From Pisaster brevispinus (Eukaryota; Echinodermata; Asteroidea; Forcipulatida; Asteriidae), in NCBI GenBank assembly GCA_023634235.1, contig JAMKCF010000006.1, forward strand, positions 10,569,751 through 10,633,750: DNA of 64,000 bases. Direction: 5' to 3'. The position numbers and the translations under genes were made by a program. The first letter of the stretch is position 1, and each line of letters starts with the position of its first letter. The notes beneath the pieces were generated by a model. That model made no database searches, was not told where the DNA came from, and saw only the letters and a list, made by a program, of their open reading frames with translations. Of the stretch, positions 23,701 through 35,700 are shown one piece after another.

Positions 23701-26700
23701 AAAAAAATTTACACTTTGGGGGAACTGGGGCAGGAGGGTTAAAGCTCAAATGTTTTTGTAAAAACACATTATCTAAGGGTTTATTAATTGTTTCTTGTTG
23801 TCACAGATCATATTGACTAATAAGTAATTTCTTCTTGCAAGATGTTTGGTCATATAAATTCAAAATTATAAAGCATTTCCCCATTAAAGGAGATTACTTT
23901 GTCTTTGTGTGTGTATGGTGCTAACATATGCAGAACACACATTTACAAAACCCACTTCTAGAAGGCAGTAATTTGACAATATTTTACATTCACCACTTAA
24001 TAAATATTGAATGGTATTTAGGACACAAAATGCAGGTTACATTTGCACAAAGCTCTGCGCAGTTCAGGTGACGCATTTCAGGTGACGCATTTGCCTTTAG
24101 ACTCCCAAAATGGAAAGCAGTGGTCAGACAGTTGCTGCATGGTGTTGGGTCCGTACGGAGCTGCCCACTCTCCCTGATTCTGCAGAAAGTTCCCTGCAAA
24201 TAAACCAACCTTCCCATGTTCTGATGAGCAAATTAAAAAAAAAAACTCCCTGATTATGGAAACTTTTTCTCTATCACGTTGAATGTACAGTTCTAAATAT
24301 GTATCTCCCTTGTTGTGTAAAATCTCCCTGATTACAAGATGCAATTGCAGCTCTGGGCCCAATTTCATAGAGCTGCTAAGCACAACAATTTGCTTAGCAT
24401 GAAATTTCTTCCTCGATAAAAACAGGATTACCAACCAAATTTCCACGTGATTTTCAGGATAAGCAAACAACAGCTGACTACCAGTAACAAGCAATATGCA
24501 ACACATGGAAATTTGGTTGGTAATCTTGTTTTTATCAAGGAAGAAATTTCATGCTAAGCAAATTTTTGTGCTTAGCAGCTCTATGAAATTGGGCCCAGGT
24601 CTATAGAGTCTAACACAGTTAATTATGGAACGCAGGAACTGTCTGTACAGCCAGCAGTTTCTAAATTGTATGCAAGTACATTACTTTAATTACGGTGTCT
24701 GGGTGTGTATATTCCTGTTACATTGTACAAACTACAGGCCACATCAGGACAAAGTGTAAGTTCCACCAGTTTGTTAATTTTCTAAAGTCCTGCCTGACGT
24801 TCTGTAAATTATAACTGTAACACAATTCCAAAAAGTGCACCATGTATGGAAAAAGTGCACATTAAGTCATACAGGATGCCCTACTGGGTCAAGATAGCTG
24901 AGTCATGCAACCATTGATCCTAAGGTTTTCAGTAAAACAGATTTCTTACAAACCCAGCCCCCCCCCCCCCCCTAAAAAACATTTATACAAAATATAAAAA
25001 AATAAGCATCCAAGGAGGCTAATTCCAGTTGACGAAGAGCATTAATAATCATTCAGACACTCAGAAAAATATATCGTTAACATTTACTAGCGGGAATAAT
25101 TGACGATGGATTCCACTCCCTCCACCAGCGGCGCTGAGTCATATTCTTTTAAGAGTAATTGATCACTCCACGTTCTAACTAGATTGGACGCAGAGTTGAA
25201 AAAAATGAGTGAATTGCTCCAAATTAGGCTTCGAGTTTCTCTGGATTATCACATTTGGAAATAAGACACTTGCTGGGGAGGAGTGGAGCGTTCTGCATTT
25301 TTTCAGTGTGTCTGTTTGTTTGTGTGTTTGAAACAAGAGTGGATGGGATCTTGAGGTCAGATTCATCGTGGGGTTAGGATGTGTTAGTGGAAAGTGGAAT
25401 AGTAAGAGGATTTCAGCAAAGCGAAACTAAATTTATTACGATGTTACTTGCAAGATTTTTCATCAAGGTACAACCTTTAGACAATTTGGGTTGTTTTATA
25501 TCAGGGTGTATTTTGGGGTCTTTTACATGTCAAGCCACCAAGCCTGATGGGAAACTCCTCCCCTTCCCAACCCACCATCAGCAGGCTCCCCAGTTATTTC
25601 ATTTGTAATGCACAAGCTAGCGTAGCGGAACAATTCGCACGAATTGCATTCCTTGCGTAAATTTTGGCCGATATGCAGGGGAAAAAAAGTAAAAAAATAT
25701 ATATACATTTATTTATTTTTTCCTAACAAATTATCGAAAGAAAACCATAAAAAATGCTCCAAATTGCACAGGAAAACCAAGATATACATTTACACCAAGT
25801 AGAAATTATTCCAAAGATGTTGTTTCAATTTAGCATGCTTCGGCCAAACATAAACAAAATTGGGTCCAGAATGACCCTCAGTTTTGAAAAAACTTTGGGA
25901 AGAACCCTGTTACTTAAGAGCATGTCAAACCACCAAGCCTGTTGGGACACTCCTTCCCTGACCCACCCACCACCAGTAAGCTCCCCAGTTTGTGTATTCT
26001 CACATTTACGTGTGTCAGTGTTTTGTAGAACAAATTCCTTTTTCTTTTTTCACATTGCCAATTATGTTTTGAGTTTAATTTGTGTAGTGCATCGATGTTT
26101 CATCAAAAGTTTGTTTATCGCTAAATGTACTTGTTAATGTCCAAAAAAATACCTTTATTTTGAAAAGTTACTTTGTGGTGTGCAATGTAAAAGTAATGTG
26201 CAGGTGATTGTTTATTTGTTTTTTCGTTTACTCGTTTTGTTGCTTTGTGTAGAGTCTAACCTTCAGAATGGAGAGAAGGAAGTTGGTAGGACGCAGCGTG
26301 GAAACAAACCACCCACCCCGCCCCCTAAGCCTAAAAACAGAACGTCGAGAGGCTCAATGCATGCTACCTCACCCAAATCCCCTATCTCCCCACAAGGTAA
26401 AGTATGCTTTAAAATTAAACACACCTACTCTTTGTAACTTTTTTTCAAGCAATTGACCAACCATTCAGTTGCATGAGTGTTGTGTAGTGTAGGCCTAGAA
26501 TTTCATCTTTGAGAGGGCAAGGTCAGTTTAATTTTTCAAAGGGCACTTCCACTGCAAAATTGTAAAGTCTATGGGAAACTTCTAAAGGGACACCAAGGAC
26601 AAAACCTCTGTAGGCCTGATGGTGTGTAGTGTGTACTGCGTCAAAAGATACACAAGCCTGGAATTACACGGAGGCCACAGAGGCCATGGTTTCTGTGGCC

Positions 26701-29700
26701 CCTGGTCTTGGCCTTGGTACCCCTTCAAAAGTTACCGATAGACTTGAAGAATTTTTAATGGAAGTGCTGTTTGCAAAATGAAAACGGCATTACCCTCTCA
26801 AAGATGGAATTCCAGGGCCTAGTGTGTACTGTGTCAAAAGCTTGTGGGCACTAATGTAATGCGTAATGCAATTGATGTACTGGTACGCGATGTAAAATCT
26901 ATAAGAACGCGCATGTACGCTCTTGTAACCGTTGACCATATCATGCGACTTGACCCCTGCCTTGCGAAACGGAGCCCGAGGACATGCCAGGAATTGAAAG
27001 TTCACAAAACAGAAACATTGCAGTTTTTCCTACATTATTATGCTATAACAAAAAGTGTACATTTAATACCTTGCAGGGTGAAAAACGCCTCACCTTGGCA
27101 TGGTCCAATTGCACGGCAAGGACCCTGCCGTTAAAGACGGCGCCAACTCTTTTATTCCCTTAAATTCAGACACATTGGGTGATATTAAAGTGCATATCTC
27201 AAAAAACAGTAAAGTTGTTATATTTGCAATTCATGATTTCATTTGGTAATGACAATAACAAATTTAAAAAAAAATCTGATATGACCAGAGTGGCATCTTG
27301 CCTGCCAGGATATGCCGTGGAATGTAGAAGGCTGGTCTATCTGTAAGCAAGGTGACATGGTTTACAACAGGATGGGTGTGAATGCATCCTTGAATAATAC
27401 AAATATCATACCTTGAACAACAAATTTTTCTTGAAAGTGTCTTCAGTTTAGTCAGAAACATTTCGATTTATGGAGTAAAAGTATTTTAAAAACTAGTAAG
27501 TTCCGCTTGTCGTTTATTACTTGATGTTTAAAATGTTATATCAATCCTGCACTACGTAAGTAGTTCCATGTAAACTTTATCACCATTTTCTGATAAATAG
27601 TTTGAAAAAAAAAACCCAACATCATTCTGCACCTTTTCTTGGAAGAAGAAGAACTGATTAATATTACACATAAATTTGTCTATTCACACGTAACCCAATT
27701 AAAACAGACCCCACAATTAATAGCGCAGACTGGCTCAACTGTTTGTTGTGCACGAATGCCATTTCACAATTGGGCCACCCTTCGTTTTTCTTTCCCCGAC
27801 GAGAAATTGTTTCCTTTCAATATTTCCTGTCCAAACATAATCACACTGGGAGGCTGTTTATTTTAGACTTCTGCCTCATGCAGAATGATGTAAGGTGAAT
27901 TACAGGTATGGTATTATGCATGACCCCCAGTGGCATGATTTTAAAGGGGACATGCCTGATTTGTTTCTCAAGCCAGCCAAATTGTTAGTTTGTTTTGTAC
28001 TCAAGTACGCTAGCATTTTCACTTTAGGGTTTGATTAGGGTTTGATTTCATTCATCTCTAAATATTGCTTCTAAAATTGTCATTGCTAAGCAAAAAAAAC
28101 ACCCCCCCCCCCACACACACACACACACAAAAGCCTAGCAGGGTACCAGTCTTAATAGTGTAAATATATGGCAATTTTGGTTGGTAACCTGTTTTGGCTA
28201 TGCATTTTTTGTATAGGCTAAGCAAGTTTTTGTGCTTACCAGCTATGTGAACTTGGGACTGAATATGCTTTTCAAAACACGCCCGAGGATGCCCCTGATT
28301 CTAACAGTTTGCACTAAGAATAATCTACAGCTATGCTGATCAGACAGACAGACACCAAGTCTGCAAGTTATTTGATTTTGTTTTTATCACCTTGCATACA
28401 TGTAATACGCATGGCAAATACTTTCACTTTCTTTTGCTGTCATTGCTTACGTAAATTGACTTAATTTCGTTTCCTTTTCTATTTTGTATATTTTTTCATG
28501 TTTCCCCTGGTTGTTGTTTTTTTTTGCAACCCACACCTCTCTTATTTTTAGCTTTGCAGAAATGCTAATTTTCAGCTTTCAGAATTACTTGCTCAGGAGT
28601 GCATTGTCTCTGTTAGCCTGAGTCAGGGCTGCCAACTCTCCCTGATTCTGCAGAAAGTGCCCTGAAAATAAACCAATCCTTTCATGTTCCAAAGAAACAA
28701 ATTTGGAAATCTCCCTGATTAAGGAAACTTTGTCCCTATTATGTTGAACGTAGTTCTAAACATCTCCCTGATTGTTGTACAAAATCTTCCCGACTGCAAG
28801 ATGCAAATGTTCGCAGTTCTACTGAGTCACTAAACCCCAGCTCCTTCGTGGAGCAGGGTTTAACTTTCCCAGTTGACAGTTCACACTGCAGACTGATCTC
28901 TTTCTTTTGTCATTGCTCTCTCTGCTTGAGTGTGGTGATCCCTATGAACCATAAAAACTCTTGGCGCTGCCATTGTTAGTGTTTCCCTTCTCAGGGGGCA
29001 CTGTATTCACGATTTTCTTGACCTCAGTCAGGTTGGCTGGGTTGCTATGGTTATGTGGTTGTCTACTACTTGTTGTCTCCATGCAGGGTTTCATGGTTAC
29101 ACAGCGTGCATGTGCCAAACATGTACGGTGCACATGTAATATTTACAAGACAATTTAGAGCTTGTACAACTGGGGATTTGCAAAGCTCTACAAAAGGTCC
29201 CTGCATAATGTTTTCGGCAAAGAGATTTGATGGTGAAAATAAGGTTGGGTTTGCCCCCCTTTATATCTCTGAAAATTTTATGGGAAGATCTGAGATTGGA
29301 GCTCCTAATCTGAAATGGCTTCAGGAAAATATGTTTTTTAATCATAGAAATTTGAAAGAATAGACCGTGCAAGTGTCGCTCATATTCAAATATTTTATTA
29401 GACCACTTTAGTCCCCGTACATTACTTTAATGGGTCCCAATGGTCGAATATGTGCGAGACTTGCACAGTCTATGGAGGGTGTTTGACAAAAACCTGGGCC
29501 CAAGTTCATAGAGCTGGGTAAAGCAAGTAAAGGGAAGTATTGCTTTGCAAATGTCTGGAAACCAGTCTTAAAGGGTACATATGACATGGCATTTTGGCTG
29601 GTAACCGTTTTCTGGAAAGCACAATTATTTTTTACTTTAACTAATTATTTTGTGAAACTCTATGATTTGGCCTTGGATATTTGTATTTGTATTTGTACAT

Positions 29701-32700
29701 TGCAAACTGCTCCCAGTTCGCTAAACTTCTTATAAAAAGGTGCCACATCCTGACTTGAGCATGATTTGCATCCAACTTTCCCTAAAAATGTTTTGTTTGT
29801 TTGAATTAACCAGCTTGATTGTTGTTTGTTAAACCCCTAATTAATGTCCATTTTTTTTCGCCAAATGCTTCTTGTCCTTTGCCACAGCGACCCAAGAAGT
29901 GAATGGAAACACAGCACCCAATTTCCCTGATATTGAGCCCCCGCCCGCCCTGTCCAAGCCCCGCCCGACGCCTCCCGATTCGATAGATAACCAGAATGGG
30001 AAGATACAGGATAGGGTGCAAACCACAGAGGAAATCCAACAAACAAAAGGTATCAGTTTTTATTCAATCTTATTGAAAAAGGTCCAGGTGTTGTTTTTTT
30101 CCAGGATAGAAGTTACATCATCTTTGCATTTGCCATCATGAAGCCAGTCCTTACAGACAGAGAGTGTCCAGCAAAGGGAGTTTTTCATTACCTAGGGCTA
30201 TGGGCCACTCTTTCCATGCATGATGTCACAACATTGCAAATTGTAGTTAATGGTTCCCAGATAAGAATAAATTCACAAAATGTAATAGTTGAACTCTTAA
30301 TTACTCTTTAATTAAGACATAGAATTTGCACTTCCAACAAATACCTTGACTTCTTGTATGAATACTACCAGGTTCATACTCAGCATAATGGTGAGTTTCT
30401 ATGACTAATTAGGAATCCGTAAATGGGCGTCAAGTAAGAGTCACGTCAAGTAAGTGCCTGGCCTGTAGCCCTGCAGAATTATTTTCTACCAGTAGATCTT
30501 TATCATGGCTCAGTTAGAGACATGGCTCAGCCATATCCAAGGCTCAGCCAGATTCATGGAGCCATGGCTCAGCCAGATTCATGGAGCCATGGATCAGACA
30601 GAGCCATGGAGCCATGGATCAGCCAGAGCCATGGAGCCATGGATCAGCCAGAGCCATGGAGCCATGGATCAGCCAGAGCCATGGAGCCATGGATCAGCCA
30701 GAGCTATGGAGCCATGGATCAGCCAGAGCCATGGAGCCATGGCTCAGCCATAGCCATGGACCCATGGCTCAGCCAGAGCCATGGTGCCATGGATCAGCCA
30801 GAGACATGAATCAGTCAGAGCCATGGCTCGGCGAGAGCCATGAAATGTGATCCCCCTATGCCAGAGTCAGGCACTTTTTGGAAATAGTGAAATGGCGTTA
30901 AAAGTGGAAACAACAAAAACACAAAGCCATGATATCAATGGCTTGTGATGTCTCAAACATTTCATATGTTGAGAAATACTTGTCTTATGGGTTACATGTA
31001 CATTGTACATGTGTATATGACAGCTCATACTGTATTCTCATCTTTTTGATGAGCAAAAAACCCAGATTGATTGGTTGGGTACTCGTGGGATCACAATTAT
31101 TGTATTCCCACAACATGTATCTGACCAGGGCCCAATATCATAGAGCTGCTTAAGCTGCACATATATTGCTTAGAAATTTTCTGCTAGGCGAAAATAAGCA
31201 GGACACCAATGACAAATGTGGAATGCTATTTTGGCTGGTAACCTTATTCTGGAAAGCACATGTTTATTGTGCTTAGCTACTTGTTGTGCTTAAGCAGCTC
31301 TATGAAATTGGTCCCAGTACACATGTACGCCGACATTCTCACCGTGGCTTTGTGGGCTTTCTATTGTGGTTCAAAATTTGATACACATTTCCTCTTCACA
31401 CTGTAGCTAGTCATTGTCAGGAGACTTCGCTTTAGATAACCACAATGCATGCTGCCAATCTAACGGAGTGCGATCCCTCCACCATACAAAGGCCTTCGTC
31501 TCTTTGAAAAAAAAATAGGGTCTTGAACCAAGTCTGCAAAATGGAGAATTTACGTACAGTACGTGGCCTTGTTCCAGGCCTGGTTGCCCTGATCTTCGCC
31601 TTGGTGTCCCTTCAGAAGTTTCCTTAAAGATTTTGCAATGGAAGTGTCTTTTGCAAAATGAAAATTACCTGAGTGACGCCCTCAAAGATGAAACTCCAGG
31701 CCTGCTGTTCATAACCAAGGCCACAGTGTTATTCTCTATCTTATTTACAGCATTTATTTAGAATGCACTGTACATGTTCATGTACATAGACCACATGTAA
31801 TTCATCTTTGTGTATGTATTTCATATCAACCATGAATTGAATACATTTTGACCAAGGCATTAGGCTGTGCGCACAGTGTACATTACTCATTGCGTCTAAG
31901 TACACAAGCCTGATTATGTGCATATCTTGCCTTCAGCACACAACCCGGCGCAATCTCGTCGGCACTCGAAAAAGAGTAAACCATTTAATATTTTAGCGAC
32001 ACCGCGTCACTAAACCAAAAGTGTAGGGTGTCAGCAAATATTTGCTGCTGCATAATAATGTACTGCCTGCTAAGGGAGGAGGCTTATTCTCCGGCAATAG
32101 GGACTGGCAATATGGAGATTAATCTTGGCTCATTATCACTTCTAAAACCTTTGTAAATAATTGTCATGTTTCCTATCTTAGTCACCCCCCCCCCCAACCC
32201 ACCTCCCCCTAACACCTCCGGTGTCTTGATTACAAAAACAAGTGCCCCAAATACGTTTTCCCCCTTGATAAAGCCCTTGTCGATCTCATCCTCTCGCCAT
32301 TCTCTCCCCCCTTCATTCTGGCTACTCCACCTCAATGTTATTAAATTTACCAACTTGGCGAGTCTCTGGAGAACAATGGCAGGGGAGGCCTCAAGGTGCT
32401 CGATACCAAAGCAGGAGTGACTCATCCATAAAAAACTGACTTTGTCGGGAAACTAATACCATTTGCCGTTACTTCATTTTGTTGGTTTTCATTTTTTTCC
32501 TTCTTTTTTTCTCTTATCCTTGAAGCTGCATTCACTGTGGTTTTCAGCGGGTCTCTTGATACAGATGCACATTATCTGCTGATCTATGTATTGATTGTTA
32601 TTCCGTTGCATTTTGCATTTCTGTGTTTTTAGAGGATGCGTAAGCATTATGCTGGTCCTTGAGTACGTGAAGAGGGTCTGATAGCCAGCCATTACCCCAC

Positions 32701-35700
32701 CCCACCTACAGTGTACCCCCCCCCCCCAACCAAAGATTCCTAGTAGTAATGACAACTCAACAATTTAAAGGTCCTATGAATTGGAATTTGTCCAGCTTAA
32801 AACCATTAAGTACTTGTTAAGCTATGCAAGTTTGTTTAAAATCTGTTGGAGAATGATATCCCAAGAAAAATAAAAACCAACATCAGGGGACAAATTTGTG
32901 ATGTAAAATACATGTAGGAACATGCTCAGTCGGTGCACAGCGTTTGATACATGTGGATGTGATACGCTGACTGCAAACTTACATGTCTGACTAAAATCAC
33001 ACACATTTTTTGAAAAAAAAAATTTTTTTACAAATTATTTACATACTCATTTTCAGCAAGTTTCAGGACCTAATTACATTAGTTAGTGAAAATGACGTAT
33101 CACTAGATTTGCATTTTTTCCTTCCACGGAGTGACCTATCTAGATATGCCACTTTACCAATGATATACTATGCGCTACAGCTATGCGCAGTTCGGGCGCG
33201 TGTGTGACATTTGTGTACCACCAAGTGATCTAACTGGAAGCGTATTATTTCACGAAGTACACAACACATGTAACCTATCTCGATAGGTCTCTATTATGCA
33301 TTGGGTTGTACACAGCGCTCTGCGGGCAAAACTTGAATTTTCATTTTCACGAAGTGACTTATCTGTTTAGGAATTAATTACTAATTAAAATAGTTGCAGG
33401 GATGAAAACACATTGACAGTTCTGTATGAATAAAGTATTCAGCTTTATTTTCGTCTCAAAAAAAATAAAATAATAGTAAGCAGACTCCAAAACAGCAGTT
33501 TGAAAAATAGTGCAACTATTACTGTTGACGAGTTAGGTCACTTTGTGGTAGGAGTGACGATTTATGTAACTTCATGCGCTAACTTTCTGTAGACAAAGCT
33601 CTTGATGGGTTTGTTGTTTGGAAAGTGCTGTGGAGGTGCATTGTTGCTGGTTGCAACACTACCAAAGATGGTGTCAGTCAGCACAGATTCCCCTTGAATT
33701 CAAAATGGAGACCAATATGGATGGCTGCAGTGAAACATACCAGAGTTAAATGATAGGAATGTGCAATAGAAACGGCTAATACGAATTGTGAGGGATAAAT
33801 TATAAGTAAGTAACCCATTACAAACTCACAAAAATAGTAAGCCTGGAACTACACATGGCCTCCGTCGCCCCTGGTATTGGCCTTGGTGCCGCTTCAAAAG
33901 TTTTCGTAGACTTTAAAATTTTCCAATGGAAGCTCCATTTGAAAAATGAAAATGACCTTGCCCTTTCAAAGAGGAAACCCCAGGCCTGAAGTTTTATGTT
34001 TTATTAACATCAAATCATATTTCAAGCCCCCAACAATGTTATATGAAAAAAATACCACTTCATAGAACCTTTAAGGGAGAAAGGCATTCATGTGACAATT
34101 AAACGTACAGTCAATCTTAAAAGGTAAAGATGAAATGAGTGTGCCAGTATTTGGTGTCTCTGTCAGATAGAATGATTTAACCGGAGATCCGTTTAAGATC
34201 ATGTACGGAACAGAGTCAAGGAAACAGTCAGAGAGAAAACTGCAGGGGTGTCCCTTCATGTTAGTTGACCTGAAAAACAGGTATTTGTTACATTACATAA
34301 GTACTCTGCACATTTCCTGTTGGGGTTGTTATACACATACTGCCTCAAGCTACTGGGCAGTCTTTGGTGGTCTAGTGATAAGACATCTGCTCTAGAATGG
34401 CAAAGGTCTTGGGTTCGAATCCCACCCGAGTAATACGCCCCTGGATTTTTTTTCACAGGACTTGGGAAAGTACTGAGTATACAGTGCTTTTCAAACATAG
34501 GCGTATGAGTGAAAACCAAGTAATATTCATATCTGTATGCTTTGATACATCCAGCACAGTTTTTTTATTATTTGTATTATTGAATCTATAGACCATGTCA
34601 GCTTGGTCACAAAAGGAGTGACTTATGCATTCTGGGGCATTTCCTGACAGGCAAGATACCACACTGGTCATATTAGATTTTTTATTGTTTTTGGGGGGTA
34701 CAAAGTCACATAAAGTCAACAGACATTTCCTTGTTTTGGGTTTCTCAGCTGTGCCATTGCATTTTCCTTCATGTTGGACAAAAAAAGTCTGGTTTCATGC
34801 CTGAATCAAGAATTGTTGAAGTAACAGCTGGACAAAGTTTGAGATGCTCTCCTTTTCTTCATGTTAAAAGTTTATAAAAATTGTGTTTTCCATAAAATAC
34901 AAGATTTGTAAATGTTTTTTTCCATTCTGTCTACAAATTGTGCCTGCAGGAAGTCCAGGCTATGTGGCTCTTTTGTAAACATGACACCTGACAATATTGT
35001 CAGGTGACCCATTTTGGCCGGGGATTGTAGCTTCAGACCTTTTTGTCAGCGATGACTCTAAACCTGGGTTTGTATGTTTGTATGTCATGATCTTTTGCAG
35101 TCATTCGTTCCGTCACGATTCGCACAGCCACAACTGTCACTCCGTTATCGTGATTCTCACTTCAACATCAGCAGGGGTTAAGGGAGCAGCCATCATGGGA
35201 ACTCAATTAGTATTGAACCTTCCATCGTAGCACCACAGGTTACCCACTAATTTACCATTTAATGAAATTGGATAAGACGTGTCCAAGGGGGAGTGTGTTG
35301 ACCAAAACAGTGCTGTGCACACACACATGTGCGTGGAAAATGAAACTGGCAACGTGCACTGTGTATATATTTACCTCAAAATGAGGGTGTATACACTTTC
35401 GGAGTTGTTGACTTGCGCCTTGATTTTCAAGCGTGTCGTAAACATCAGGTTGGATTTGAAAGCGTGTTTAAATTGATAGTGGAAATGGTGGTGGTTTTTT
35501 TAAGCAACTCTTTCTATACTACTTAGATTTGCGGGAAATTTATGAAAAGTTCACATGAAAGTGACAGATGATTTTAGGTTGGAAAAGATGTTTTTATAAA
35601 CTGTTTTTACTGCTACTCTACATTTGTACATTTATTTTTGATGGAAATTTTCTTTGGAAATGGAAGATGAGGTAGAGACATCAGACAGGGCGTCTGCAAG

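Larger units (their letters stand above)
20793..26252 (+). other. Intron 1 of TANC
   Basis: 5.46 kb, phase 1. Holds a SINE (22100), a palindromic MITE (24355), dispersed repeats at 24158 and 25755, and less repetitive blocks at 21780-21900, 23090-23300 and 25030-25260 that look like possible conserved non-coding elements. No extra exon identified. Confidence 0.85.
26397..29887 (+). other. Intron 2 of TANC
   Basis: 3.49 kb, phase 1. Contains two copies of the 'GAGAGGGCAAGG' repeat in opposite orientation (26492-26625 and 26655-26822), a third copy of the 'CTGATTCTGCAGAAAGT' repeat (28626-28815), a decayed palindromic-MITE relative (28085-28262) and the 112-bp MITE at 29361. No extra exon seen. 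Confidence 0.8.
32769..34070. mobile_element. 1.3-kb TTAA-flanked element carrying a THAP fragment (Kolobok-like)
   Basis: TTAA at 32765-32768 and 34071-34074 flank ends AGGTCCTATGAATTGG and its inverted counterpart CCACTTCATAGAACCT. Inside lies a THAP-like reading frame (33601-33753), and a 'GAGAGGGCAAGG' repeat (33840-33990, minus strand) appears nested in it. Known: Kolobok transposons duplicate TTAA and their proteins include THAP domains; piggyBac also uses TTAA but has no THAP. The element is much shorter than an autonomous Kolobok, so it is a deletion derivative. Confidence 0.72.

Noticed and set aside
24078..24506. 142-codon minus-strand open frame
   Set aside because: Composed of the dispersed repeat at 24158 and the palindromic MITE at 24355; a repeat artefact.
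30505..30850. Three overlapping frames of 82-95 codons that look like a repetitive protein
   Set aside because: They are translations of a 25-bp minisatellite; no splice sites or conserved start.
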